From: Streptomyces sp. APSN-46.1
GTDB taxonomy: Bacteria; Actinomycetota; Actinomycetes; Streptomycetales; Streptomycetaceae
Length of the DNA: 64,000 nt
Assembly: GCF_022815725.1 (NCBI RefSeq)
Contig: NZ_JALGRF010000001.1
Location: 372,001-436,000, forward strand
Direction: 5' to 3'
Positions 52,719 through 62,500 of this stretch are shown here, piece by piece; position 1 is the first letter of the stretch, and each line of letters starts with the position of its first letter. Made by a program: the position numbers and the translations under genes. A model generated the notes under the pieces. The model saw nothing but the letters and a program-made list of their open reading frames with translations, was not told the origin of the DNA and did no database searches.

Positions 52719-54338
52719 ATGACACTCCACCAAGCGCCCCGTCGTCGCCGCACCGCACGACGACTCCTGCCCACGTCGGCCGGCATGGCGACCGGTCTAC
52801 TCCTCACCGGCCTACTCCTCACAGGCCTACTCACAGCGCCCGCTCAGGCCCAGCCCCACACCGACGACGACACCGGAGCACCGATCGGCACGACCGCCCG
52901 GACGGTGGGCGACGCCCGCTACGAGCCGGGCCCCTGCCCGAAGACACCGGAACCGATTGAGGAGCTCGAAGGGGCCCGCTGCGGAACGCTCACCGTGCCC
53001 GAGAACCGTGCCAAACCCAGTAACAAAACGATCAAACTCGGTGTCGCGATCGTGCCCGCCGCGGCCGACACACCGAAACCCGACCCCATCGTGTGGCTCG
53101 CGGGCGGACCCGGAGACGACGCCGTGGGGGAGGCGAAGATGGCGATCGACGGCGGCCTGAACCGCGACCGTGACGTGATCCTCATGTCCCAGCGCGGTAC
53201 GTACTCGGCCGACCCGGCGGCCCTCTGCCCCAACATCGACGAATTCAACGCACGCGCGGTCGGCCTCGTCTACGGCGCTCCGTCCACCGAACGCCTGCAC
53301 GTCGAGGCCACGAAGGCCTGCCGCGACCAACTGGCGGGCCGCGGGCTCGACCTCAGCGCCTACAACGACACCGAGAGCGCCGCCGACTACGAGGACCTGC
53401 GCACCACGCTGGGCATCAAGCAGTGGAACCTGTACGGCATCTCCTACGGCACCCACCTGGCGCTGGTCTACATGCGCCTGCACCCCGAGGGGCTCCGCTC
53501 GGTGGGCATCGACGGCATACTGCCGCCGTCCAGGGCCGGGTCGGCGGCGACCTGGAGCAGCGCCCGGCAGGGTTTCGACGGCCTGTTCAAGGCCTGCGCC
53601 GACCAGCCGGCGTGCGACAAGCGCTACCCGAACCTGTCGGCCACCTTCGACAAGCTCGTCAGCGAACTCGAAGCCAAGCCGGTCACCACCACCGTCACGC
53701 TCCCCGGCAACGACAAGCCGGTGAAGGTCGTGCTCGACGGCGGCGCTCTGGTGAACTGGATGACCTCCGCCACCCATGTGGCGCCCCAGGTACCTGCAGC
53801 CCTCGAAGAGCTGGCGAACGGCAAGCCGCAGCGGATCGCCCAGCAGTGGGCGGGCGGCAAGCTCAGCCCGGCGGCCATGGGCAGGGTTGCGCACGGACTT
53901 GTCTACGGCGTCTTCTGCAGTGAGTGGACGCCGTACGAGAGCCAGGAGGAGGCGCTCCGGGGCGGACAGGAAGCGTTCCCCTCGTTCCCCCGCTCGGTGC
54001 AGGCCCAGGCTCCGCAGCTCACCTTCCTCCGTCCGGACTGCGACGTCTGGAACGTCCCCCCTGCGCCGCCCTCGATCCGGGACGTCACGCGCGGTGACAT
54101 CCCCACCCTTGCCCTGTCGGGCAGCTTCGACTCCCAGACCGGGGCGGACAACGGTCCGTACGTCGCCCGCACGTTGAGCAAGGCCAAGGTCGTCACGGTC
54201 CCCTACGAGCCGCACGTGGTGTTCGCCACGTCGAAGTGCGCTCAAGAGATCGCCGTCTCGTTCTTCGAGACCCCGGCCGCGCCGAAGACCGAGTGCCTGA
54301 AGGGCCTCGAGCCGCCGGAGTTCGAGATCGCTCCCTGA
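52719..54338 (+). CDS. Secreted alpha/beta hydrolase, tripeptidyl-aminopeptidase-like (copy 2)
   Basis: A 539-residue paralogue of the preceding gene, clearly similar along the whole length (PGPCPKTPEPIEELEGARCG, VVLDGGALVNWM). Ser242 is in YGISYGTHLALVYMR; Asp is in LALSGSFDSQTGADN; the His is in PYEPHVVFATSKCAQE. ATG 52719 with GGGAGGG upstream. The signal peptide core is two and a half copies of GLLLT from a 15-bp repeat. A tandem duplication with later divergence is the simplest history. Confidence 0.88.
   Translation: MTLHQAPRRRRTARRLLPTSAGMATGLLLTGLLLTGLLTAPAQAQPHTDDDTGAPIGTTARTVGDARYEPGPCPKTPEPIEELEGARCGTLTVPENRAKPSNKTIKLGVAIVPAAADTPKPDPIVWLAGGPGDDAVGEAKMAIDGGLNRDRDVILMSQRGTYSADPAALCPNIDEFNARAVGLVYGAPSTERLHVEATKACRDQLAGRGLDLSAYNDTESAADYEDLRTTLGIKQWNLYGISYGTHLALVYMRLHPEGLRSVGIDGILPPSRAGSAATWSSARQGFDGLFKACADQPACDKRYPNLSATFDKLVSELEAKPVTTTVTLPGNDKPVKVVLDGGALVNWMTSATHVAPQVPAALEELANGKPQRIAQQWAGGKLSPAAMGRVAHGLVYGVFCSEWTPYESQEEALRGGQEAFPSFPRSVQAQAPQLTFLRPDCDVWNVPPAPPSIRDVTRGDIPTLALSGSFDSQTGADNGPYVARTLSKAKVVTVPYEPHVVFATSKCAQEIAVSFFETPAAPKTECLKGLEPPEFEIAP
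52794..52835 (+). repeat. 15-bp tandem repeat in a signal-peptide core
   Basis: GGTCTACTCCTCACC, GGCCTACTCCTCACA and a shortened third unit encode GLLLTGLLLTGLLT, so unit gain or loss would change the length of the hydrophobic core of the copy 2 signal peptide. Confidence 0.85.
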
Positions 54339-54452
54339 TAACCGCTCGTGGTCCGCTTCGAGACCACCGTCCTGGTCGCCACGACCGGTGACCAGGACGC
54401 CCTGCGTCGGGCCGGGCGGATCCGTGCCCCTTCCCACCTCGTCGGAGTCACC

Positions 54453-55349
54453 ATGGCCCCCACCTGGGACTCACGTCACCCACGCCGCTCCGGGGCCTCG
54501 ATCCTGCCGGTTCTGCTTCCCATCGCGGTCCTGATCGTGGTGGCGGTGGCCGTGGGGTCTTGGCTGCAGTTCACCGAGCGGCAGGCGCTCGATACGGTCC
54601 ATACGGTCGGATCCCAAGCCACCGACCGGGTGGACGTGGAGGCCAACGTCCAACGCGTGGACGCCGCGGCCAGGGAGCTGGCACTGCGGGTCCGGGTCAC
54701 CGCGCGCGGGACCCTCAGCGAGGAGGAGGGGACCGCCCCGGTGGCTGATCTCAGCCTCCAGACCTCCGCGCAGACCCTTGGCGACCTGGAGTTCAAGGCG
54801 CACGAGCGGCTCACGACCCGGGATGTGCGGGTCGCGATGACGGATGGATCGATCAGCGACTACCCGTTCGATACCTACGAGACCGACATCGAGTTTTGGG
54901 CACAGCTGGACGGCAAGCCGGTGCCGGTACGGATGCTGTTCTCCAACGACGACGCACTCTTCTCGATCTCTGCGAAACCCACCCCGTCCGATCAAGAGGC
55001 TGTCGGCGTGGCGCTGGGGCTGGGGCTGGCCCGATCGGGCAGCCTGCTCCTCTTCGTGCTCTTCATGATGGCCGTGATGTGGGCGCTGGCGACGTCCGTG
55101 CTCATCGGGGCCTGGTATCTGACGACCCGAGGAGAGGGGCTGGTCTGGGCCGCCCTCGGCTGGATGGCCGCCACCCTGTTCGCCCTCTCGGCCTTCCGCA
55201 ACAACGCCCCCGGCACACCCCCGATCGGCTGCGTGATGGACTGGTTCGCCTTCCTGTGGGCCGAAACCGTCATCGCCCTCTGCCTGATCGCCGTGGTCAT
55301 CACCGGCGTCCACACCGCCCTCCAACACGACGACACCCATCCCGCCTGA
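54453..55349 (+). CDS. DUF4436-like membrane protein
   Basis: A 298-residue protein. TM1 at ~15-38 (ILPVLLPIAVLIVVAVAVGS), an extracytoplasmic beta-rich domain (~45-180, VDVEANVQRVDAAARELALR, YPFDTYETDIEFWAQL), then three more membrane helices (GSLLLFVLFMMAVMWALATS, GLVWAALGWMAATLFALSA, ETVIALCLIAVVITGVHTAL). The PFDTY motif and layout fit DUF4436. ATG 54453 has CGGAG six bases upstream. Function unknown; it follows the hydrolase pair by 114 bp and may be a separate unit. Confidence 0.82.
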   Translation: MAPTWDSRHPRRSGASILPVLLPIAVLIVVAVAVGSWLQFTERQALDTVHTVGSQATDRVDVEANVQRVDAAARELALRVRVTARGTLSEEEGTAPVADLSLQTSAQTLGDLEFKAHERLTTRDVRVAMTDGSISDYPFDTYETDIEFWAQLDGKPVPVRMLFSNDDALFSISAKPTPSDQEAVGVALGLGLARSGSLLLFVLFMMAVMWALATSVLIGAWYLTTRGEGLVWAALGWMAATLFALSAFRNNAPGTPPIGCVMDWFAFLWAETVIALCLIAVVITGVHTALQHDDTHPA

Positions 55350-56204
55350 AGCTCGACGCGGGCGCGGACCCGCCGGTGTTCGGCGTTGTCCTCCTCCGGC
55401 CCACGCAGGAGCGGCCGCCCGACCCATCTGCGGGACGATCAGCCCGAGGCGCAGGTAGGCCCGTCCGCGAGCACCGCGACGCCCGCACTTCCGCCACCCC
55501 TGACCGCCCCTATCTGCCCCGAAGGATCCAGCCCTGTGAACGTTTCCTGGTGCGGGAGAGTTGCCGTACCGGCCTGACGGTGCGTAGGAAAGGTCGGCAA
55601 ACGGTCAGCATGAGTCCTGAAAGACCCGGGGAAAGCTGACCGAACATGCGAATAGTTGTAATCTGCGGAGACCGCCCTTGACCTGCGATGAGCAGGCAGG
55701 GAGCAGACATTTCGGGAGTTTCTTCACTGGCGGTGTGCGTGCCGGGGGCCCGGCTGGGCTGGCTGTCCCGCGCCAGGAGAATTGCCGGTCGGCGCAATTC
55801 CCCACGGCTGCCCCCGTCTGCCCCCACGGCCGCCCTCGCGGTCGTCCACGCGGCACGGGGCGACATCGAGGCGGCCAGATGGGGTGGCCGAGCGCCCACG
55901 GATGCACCGAGCCGCGCAGCCGCGCTCACCGCGGTAGCACCTCGCCCGGATTCCGGTCCGCCCGGCCCCCGGGATCGACCTGGTGCAGACGGACCCCTTC
56001 ACCCGAACCATCCCGCACCTTGCCCTGCGCGTCACCTCCTGAGGCGCGCGCGTTCGAGATGTTGCGGGTCCACGCCCGCGCCGAGGGAGGCACTTGGTCC
56101 GACTGAGTTCGCCGCGTCCAGCATCTGATCCGGTGCCCTCTGCGGCAAGAGCTTTCCGATCTCCACATGTGTGGGAGTGGAGCCTGCGAACGCGGAACAG
56201 GTGC
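55350..56204. other. Long gene-poor region
   Basis: 855 bp without an intact gene. Short plus-strand fragments look protein-like (LVQTDPFTRTIPHLALRVTS ending ~56040, RAFEMLRVHARAEG at ~56045, AALAVVHAARGDIEAA near 55840) and may be relics. None could be assigned. Confidence 0.45.
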
Positions 56205-56435
56205 TTACGGAAGTCGGTACGTCTTCCCTTCCGGTTGCGCAGGGCCGCTTGCCTCGTCCTCGATGGGGAACTGGTGGTCGTGTAGTCGGTAGACCATCTC
56301 GTCCGGCGCAGCCAGCATCCGTGCCTGCCGCCAGGCCGCATCGAATGACAGGTGGTTGCCCGCTTCGCGTCGCAGGCGAAGCGCACGCCAGGAAGTGAGG
56401 GGGTCCAGGGCGATCCGCCACAGGGTCAGGCTCAT
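56205..56435 (-). CDS. Small protein closing a four-gene operon, 76 residues
   Basis: Begins MSLTLWRIALDPLTSWRALR and runs through a basic amphipathic stretch to DEASGPAQPEGKTYRLP. Its ATG overlaps the stop of the preceding gene (ATGA), which supports translation. No membrane helix or known motif. Family unknown; its position as last gene of the operon opposite the STAND protein suggests a regulatory or immunity-type partner, as inference only. Confidence 0.7.
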   Translation of the reverse strand: MSLTLWRIALDPLTSWRALRLRREAGNHLSFDAAWRQARMLAAPDEMVYRLHDHQFPIEDEASGPAQPEGKTYRLP

Positions 56436-57124
56436 TCCTTGCGCCGCCCTTCCGCGGCACCAGGGGAAGGGACGGATGGGTCGTCCGACGCGTCATCGCC
56501 CTTCAGCTTCTGGAGCGCATCGCAGAGCGCGAGCATGGCCCGGTTCTGCAGCTCGATGTCGTTGAAGCCCTGGCCGACCTTTTCCCACTGGTCGAGCATG
56601 GGCTGCCACCATTCGTCGGCCGCGACGATCCACCGCGCCAGGCGCTGCCATTCGGCTACCTGCTGAGCGCCCGGCCAGTCGCCCTGCCGCTCGATCCGGT
56701 CGAGCACGAAGAGGTCGGGCTGTTCGTACAGGTTCGTGCGCAGGAACCGCAGCCGCCGTACGCGTGCCTCGTCCGCCCGCTGCTGAGCGAGGTCCTCCCG
56801 TGTGCTCTCCGAGAGCGCCAGTTCCACACGGGCAGCCAGGCATCTGTACCCGGTGGCGCGTGTGTGCTCCGGGGTGCCGAGCTCGGCGTTGATGGTGTCC
56901 TGCGCGGTGCGCACCTCGACGGCTGCAAAGAGCTGCGCGACTTCCCCGGCCCGCGCTAGAGTCCGGCTGAGTACGAGGTCTTCGAGATTGGGCCGGACCC
57001 GTAGCGCGGGGCGCCACTCGATCGTGAACGTGGCCTCGAAATGGATGCCGGGGGTTGCGCAGCGGAGCATCCGTGGCTGGGTGCAGTGGATCGTGCGGGC
57101 CCGGCGCTGCCAGAACCACCTCAC
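56432..57124 (-). CDS. Unrecognised protein, 230 residues (third gene of operon)
   Basis: GTG 57124 overlaps the stop of the preceding gene (GTGA). The N-terminus is basic and Cys-containing (WFWQRRARTIHCTQPRMLRC). A beta-type segment (GIHFEATFTIEWRPALRVRP) is followed by long helices (QDTINAELGTPEHTRATGYR, QQRADEARVRRLRFLRTNLY). The order strand segment then long charged helix loosely recalls SPFH/band-7 proteins, but I would not assign it. The C-terminus is acidic and Pro/Ser-rich. Probably cytosolic. Confidence 0.72.
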   Translation of the reverse strand: MRWFWQRRARTIHCTQPRMLRCATPGIHFEATFTIEWRPALRVRPNLEDLVLSRTLARAGEVAQLFAAVEVRTAQDTINAELGTPEHTRATGYRCLAARVELALSESTREDLAQQRADEARVRRLRFLRTNLYEQPDLFVLDRIERQGDWPGAQQVAEWQRLARWIVAADEWWQPMLDQWEKVGQGFNDIELQNRAMLALCDALQKLKGDDASDDPSVPSPGAAEGRRKE

Positions 57125-58419
57125 GCCGGATTCCTGTTGAGCTGGATCACCGTGCGGACACGCGGGTCTACGAGGCGGTCCCAGAAGTCGTTGGCCGCGT
57201 TCGTGTCCCCGTCGACCGAAACGTGCTCCAGTGCCTGCATCAGGCTCACGGAAGCCTTGAAGATCTTCTGGCCGCGCAGGACCGGGAGCAACCCATCGCG
57301 GACGCGGGCGTAGGTGTCGGGGTCGGTTGCCGACTGCCTGATCCATGTGGTGAGGCAGTTGATGGCGTCCGGCGCCGTGGCGATGTCTCCCAACAGGTCC
57401 TGCAGAGCCCGCTTCACGTCCACCTCGGACGGCACCTCATCGGACAGCAGCCACGGGGTGGTGGTGCCCGGTACGGACATCAGGGCCAGGAAGGCCGCGG
57501 TGCCGGCCCCGCGGGACCGACCTGACTGCTGCCATGCGCGTACCTCGGTGATGAGCCGCGCCACCCCGGCGGGGTGCTGCGCCTGCTCCACGAACACTTT
57601 GAGGGCCTCAGACCAGGCTGATTCGTGCCCGCTGTTGGCGGCTCGCCGCAGCCGGACCATGGCCATCCTGGCCTGAGAAGACGTGATAGCCGGGGTGTTC
57701 AGGACCTGTCGGCAGGTGGCCACCACGGTGGTCGCGCGTTCCTTGACTGATGCCCAGCCGTACAGAATGCCCCACGCCTGGCGGCCGATGTGCTCGTCCT
57801 GAACGGCCTGGACCATGAGGGCGCTGAGGAGTGCCTTCTTCGCCGGGTGGGTCGGGGACCCGAGTTGGACGAGGTGGTCGACGTTCCCGTGCCGCAGGGT
57901 CAGAGCGGCGATGGCATCCACGACGTGCTCGTTCGCCTCGCTGCCGCCGCTGCTGCCGTCCCCGGACACGAGCCATTTCAGCAAGGGCCCGCGCATGACC
58001 TCGTAGTTGTCCCAGACGTAGGTCAGGACGGCCCTGCCGTAGCCGGGCTGGTCGAAGACGACCTCGTCGTGGGTGCCGACTCCGGCGCCGGCATCGACGA
58101 CACGGCGGCGTAATCCGCGGCCCGCGAACGCTGCACTCGTCGTCGAGGCGAAGCCGCTCGTGCCGGCGGCGTCGGCGCTGATGATGTCCTGCAGGTCCCG
58201 GGCGGCCTTGGCCACCTCGGGCATCGGAGCGGATTGGCGCACGGCGAGAGCCAGGAGGAGACAGCGGTCCTCCAGCGGCAGCGACGTGTCCTTGCCGCCA
58301 CGCACGGAGGCCGTCTCCCCGAACAGGATATCGAGTTTGTCCCGCCAGTCGGACAGGGCGGACGCGGTCCGTTCGGCAAGTCCGGCATCGAGCGCGGACC
58401 ATGACGACGGGACGTCCAT
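57121..58419 (-). CDS. Unrecognised helical protein, 432 residues (second gene of operon)
   Basis: An all-alpha protein of HEAT/ARM-like texture: PLEDRCLLLALAVRQSAPMP, HPAKKALLSALMVQAVQDEH, RMAMVRLRRAANSGHESAWS. A Gly/Ser-rich loop (SGDGSSGGSEAN) interrupts it near residue 150. No P-loop, nuclease motif or membrane helix. It starts 24 bp after the stop of the P-loop-like gene and overlaps the next gene by four bases. Likely a scaffold or sensor partner of the upstream NTP-binding-like protein. Confidence 0.75.
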   Translation of the reverse strand: MDVPSSWSALDAGLAERTASALSDWRDKLDILFGETASVRGGKDTSLPLEDRCLLLALAVRQSAPMPEVAKAARDLQDIISADAAGTSGFASTTSAAFAGRGLRRRVVDAGAGVGTHDEVVFDQPGYGRAVLTYVWDNYEVMRGPLLKWLVSGDGSSGGSEANEHVVDAIAALTLRHGNVDHLVQLGSPTHPAKKALLSALMVQAVQDEHIGRQAWGILYGWASVKERATTVVATCRQVLNTPAITSSQARMAMVRLRRAANSGHESAWSEALKVFVEQAQHPAGVARLITEVRAWQQSGRSRGAGTAAFLALMSVPGTTTPWLLSDEVPSEVDVKRALQDLLGDIATAPDAINCLTTWIRQSATDPDTYARVRDGLLPVLRGQKIFKASVSLMQALEHVSVDGDTNAANDFWDRLVDPRVRTVIQLNRNPA

Positions 58420-58443
58420 GGGGAACGAGGAACCGGTCAGCCG

Positions 58444-59184
58444 TTAGTGTTCCCGCCACGCGAGCACGATCGAGTCCGCCGTGCGGACCGCTTCCACGGC
58501 GTCGAGACGGCTCAGCGAAGCCTTGGTCTTGTCGACGGAGCGAAGGTAGGCAATCAGACCGGGGGCTTTACGAGCCCTCAGCCGGGCCTCCACGACATTC
58601 TGGGCTGGCGGCGGCTCGTTGAGGTGGACGACGTGAATGCCTGACCGGGCCGGGACGTAGTGATCAGCCCAGAGGTCTTTGGCGACGTTCAGGACGAGGT
58701 AGGAGCCCAGTTTTTCCAGGAGCCCGGCATGCTCTTCGAGCATGGTGAGGAAATCGGCCGAGACCCGGTCGTGGTCGGGGTCCTTGAGGTCGACCTGGTA
58801 GGCGTGGCGCTCCTCGGCGGGAAGCTGGCCCACTTTGGGTGTCCTCCAGTCTGCGTCCAGTTTCACGATGTCGGTGTCCTCGTCCGTGTGCCGGGCGAGG
58901 AGGTGCAGGGCCAGGGTGGTCGATCCGAACGAACGCGGGGCGACAACGATCAGTACGTGCTTCTGCGGGCGTACTCCCGCCGGATCCAGAGCCTGCTGCC
59001 ACGTCTCGGCCCATTGGCCTTCGCGGACGATCGGCTCTTGCTTGATCCGGTGACGAGGGAGAGTGGGTCCTTCGAGGATCCCCTGCTTGCGGGTCTCGTT
59101 GATGATCTTGTCAGCGTGGTTGACGAACAACTCCGGACGGTTCACCGTGATCGGTGCCGGCCCGGCATCCGGTACAGGGGGCAC
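58444..59184 (-). CDS. P-loop-like protein with degenerate Walker A (first gene of operon)
   Basis: About 246 residues if the GTG at 59184 is used. The frame is open upstream to 59550 but those codons do not look coding. The Walker-A-like motif reads VAPRSFGSTTLALHLLARH, with Ser where the P-loop Lys should be. It is followed by DIVKLDADW and, after a helix, GSYLVLNVAKDLWADHYV, a possible Walker B strand. The C-terminal NVVEARLRARKAPGLIAYLR is helical. Without the lysine it may bind nucleotide weakly or not at all. An AAGGAG at ~59245 has no start codon in frame nearby, so start is unresolved (GTG 59145 also possible). Confidence 0.65.
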   Translation of the reverse strand: MPPVPDAGPAPITVNRPELFVNHADKIINETRKQGILEGPTLPRHRIKQEPIVREGQWAETWQQALDPAGVRPQKHVLIVVAPRSFGSTTLALHLLARHTDEDTDIVKLDADWRTPKVGQLPAEERHAYQVDLKDPDHDRVSADFLTMLEEHAGLLEKLGSYLVLNVAKDLWADHYVPARSGIHVVHLNEPPPAQNVVEARLRARKAPGLIAYLRSVDKTKASLSRLDAVEAVRTADSIVLAWREH

Positions 59185-59509
59185 GACGACCGCTGCCGGG
59201 TCCGCCCGGCCGCCGCAAGCGGTCTCCGTACCTTCGGCAGTGTTACTCCTTGGGCCCAAACGCTTGCGACTTGAAGCAGTCTGGGCAGGCGACCGGCATG
59301 TAGCTGCCCACCAGGTGGTACCGGCCGCGACCGATCGATCACAGTCGGGAGCCCGGATGGATCTGAACCACAAGGCTGCGTGGTTCAGCATCCGGGCTGT
59401 CGACGGCGACGCAGAACTGCTGGGGTCCTCGGCGCCTCTCGCATGCATGCGGTAGCGTCCGCCCACGCGCGCGGCCCGTCTGGTCGGGCCGGAGGGGCAG
59501 GGGGGCACG
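59185..59509. other. Divergent control region of the STAND/four-gene locus
   Basis: 325 bp between the two arms. It contains the palindromic element at 59350-59398. A short minus-strand frame just before it (GSYMPVACPDCFKSQAFGPK, ending at ~59243) has a CxxC pair and could be the end of a lost or tiny gene. Confidence 0.5.
59350..59398. promoter_or_regulatory. Two-tier palindromic element
   Basis: Outer arms AGCCCGGATG and CATCCGGGCT (10 bp, perfect) enclose inner arms GAACCAC and GTGGTTC (7 bp, perfect), with a loop AAGGCTGC. The hairpin would form on either strand. It sits 112 bp before the STAND start codon and could be an operator, an RNA switch or a recombination site. Confidence 0.5.
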
Positions 59510-62500
59510 GTGGCACCGCGGCCGGGTGGCGAGACGGATAAGTTCGGCAACCGCTACGAGGGAGCCTGGACGATCAGACATGCTCTGTACGTACTGCTGG
59601 GCTCGGGCACGTCGCTCTGCGTCGAACCGGGTGGGCCGCTGGGCGACGGGGTCGAGTTCGTCTACCGGCATGACCACGGGACGGCGGTGCACCAGGTCAA
59701 GCGGCAGAACCGCAACGCGAACAGCTGGAATGTGGCCTCCCTCCGCGACAAGGGAGTGTGGGAAAGCCTGCGTTCGCATGTCGAGGCGGGCCGGGCGTTC
59801 CACTTTGTCTCCGTACTCCCCGCCCGTGCGCTCGACGAACTCGCCGACCGTGCCCGGCGCTCCGATGATCTCGCCTCCTTCGAGGCCGAGTGGCTGACGG
59901 ACGAACTCCGGGGCCCCTTCAACGCCCTCGCCTCGAGTGGCATCTACGGCTCGACCGCGACGGCCTGGAGGATGTTGAGAGGGCTCCGGGTGGAGTGGCA
60001 CGACGAACGGGACCTCGTGCACACCAACGCCGTCCTGGCCGAACAGGTCCTGGCCGGAGCACCGGGCCGCCTGGCGGCGCTTGCCCTCGGCCAAGTCCTG
60101 CTCGACAACCTCGGAACCACACTCGACGCCGCGGCCCTTACCACCCGGCTGGTGCCGTACGGACTGCGGGGCGTCGTGCGGGCCGATGCCGTCGCGGTGT
60201 CCGACGCTGTGAGAACGGTGACGCGCCGGTGGGCGGCGAGTGTCGAACGTACGCTGCTCCGGCCCGCAATCCCCCGGGAGGAGGCCGTCGGCCTCGTGGC
60301 GGAGGTCAGGGAGGGCACCCGGCGGCTCGTCCTGCTGACCGGAACCGCGGGCGGTGGCAAGAGTGCCGTGCTGCACCAGACCTTCACCGCCCTCGACAAG
60401 GCGGCCATTCCGGTTCTCGCCTTCCGTCTCGACCGCCTGGAACCCTTCGGCTCGACCCATGAACTGGGGCAGCATGTCGGCCTGCCCATGTCCCCGGTCG
60501 GCGCTCTCGGTGCCATGGCGGACGGGCGGCCCTGCGTCCTCGTCGTGGACCAGCTCGACGCCGTCAGCATGGCGTCGGGACGCATCCCGGAGAATTTTGA
60601 CGCGGTGGCCGACCTGGTGGACGAGGCTGCGGCACATCCCGACATGCGGGTGGTCCTGGCATGCCGCGCGTTCGACGCCGAGGCCGACGCCCGCATCCGC
60701 AGGCTCACCGCCCCGGACCACTGCACACGCGTTACCGTTGGGTCGCTCTCCGACGCCCAGGTCGACACTGCCGTCACCGCCATGGGCCTGGACGTCTCCC
60801 GACTGGCCCCTTCGCAAAAGGCGTTGCTGCGCTCACCGCTGCATCTCGTCCTCCTCGCCCAGGTCGCGGACCGGGAGGAGGCCCTCCTCTTCCATACCAC
60901 CCGGCAGCTTTTCGACGCCTTTTGGGACACCAAACAAGAGGCGTGCGCCCGGCGTCCGTCCGTGCGTTTCCACGACGCGGTTTCGGCCGTCGTCACCGCC
61001 ATGAGTGCGCGCCAGCGGCTGTCCGTGCCGCGCGGCGTGCTCGACACGGACGACCTTGCCGCCAGCCGGAAGGTACTGGAGTCGGAACACGTCTGTGTGC
61101 GCGACGGCCGTCAACTGGCATTTTTTCACGAGAGCTTCTTTGACTATGCCTTCGCCCGCGACTGGCTCCGGCGCGAAGAGAGCCTGGTCGCCTTCCTCAC
61201 CGGCGGGGAGCAGGAGCTGTTCCGCCGCGCACAGCTTCGGCAGGTGCTCGATCACCTGCGGGATCTCGACCCGGAACGGTTCGCCGAGGAGGCCGAGGCG
61301 CTGCTGACCAGTCCGGACATCCGCTACCACCTCAAGCACCTGACCCTGGACGTGCTGTGCGGTCTGGATGCTCCCACCGCCATCGAATGGGGCGCCATCG
61401 CCCGTGTGCTGAACACGCGCCCGCCCTTCCGCGACCGCCTCGTCGACATGCTCGGCATCCCCGCCTGGTTCCGTCGCGGGGACGACGAGGGGATCTTCGA
61501 GAACTGGCTCGAAAGCGCCGACACGAGAGAACAGGACTGCGCAGTAAGGCTGTTGGTGGCAGTCGCCGATGCCCTGCCCAACCGGGTGGCCCGCCTTCTG
61601 GAACCGCACGCCGCTGATCCCGGGTACGGTGCGTGGCTGATCCGGATCGTTCCCCTCGCCCGCCTTGCAGGCAGCCGACCACTCTTCGACCTCTTGCTCG
61701 ACGGCGTGCGAGCGGGCCTCTTCACCGGCGTCGAACACGCCCTCTGGGGCCCGGCGAGCAACCTGGCGGCCGAAGAACCCCTATGGGCAGTCGAGTTGCT
61801 GGGCGCACTGCTGGCGGAACGCCCGGACGCCCTCCGGCTCGACGGCCAAGGCAGGGTGGCGGTACTGCTGAACCGGGACTACGCGGCACTACAGACGGCG
61901 ACCGCCGCGGCTGTCGGTGCACCGGAGGAGTTCTGCGTCCGGGTGCTGCCGGTCCTACTGGCCGTCATGAGCCTGACCGCCTATCCGGTACGCACGGGGC
62001 GGCCCGTCCATGACCGCCACTTCTCGCACCGCCATCCCGGCGCCGACCCCGGCGACCTGGGCGAGGCCCTGCTGCAAGGCACTGCCGAAGCTCTGAGGAA
62101 TACGGCAGGCCGGGATGCCGCGCGAGCGCGCCGGCTCGTGGAACATCTGGTGAACGAGCCGTACGAGGCGGCGCAGTGGCTGCTCTACCAGGTGCTGGCG
62201 GCGGGGGGACCCGGCCTCGCCCCGTGGTCCGCCGAAATCCTTCTCCAGGGCGGACACCGACTGCTGTCCGGCTACGCCGCCAATGCCGTGTGGGGCGCTC
62301 GTGAGGTGCTCCGCGCCATCGCCGGCGCCCTGCCCGACCACACTGTCAGGCGGCTGGAGCAGTTTCTGCTCCACCTGCGCCTTCCCCCGGAGGGGAAACT
62401 CTCGCCCTGGCATGAGTTCACCCTGTTGACGGCGTTTCCCGAAGGACGGCTCTCCGAGCGGGCGACGCGCCGACTCGGAGAACTCCGCCGGCTCCATGGC

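Noticed and set aside
55926..56168. ANTAR-like fragment (RAFEMLRVHARAEG)
   Set aside because: Only a few residues resemble the motif, without the surrounding helices; not enough to call.
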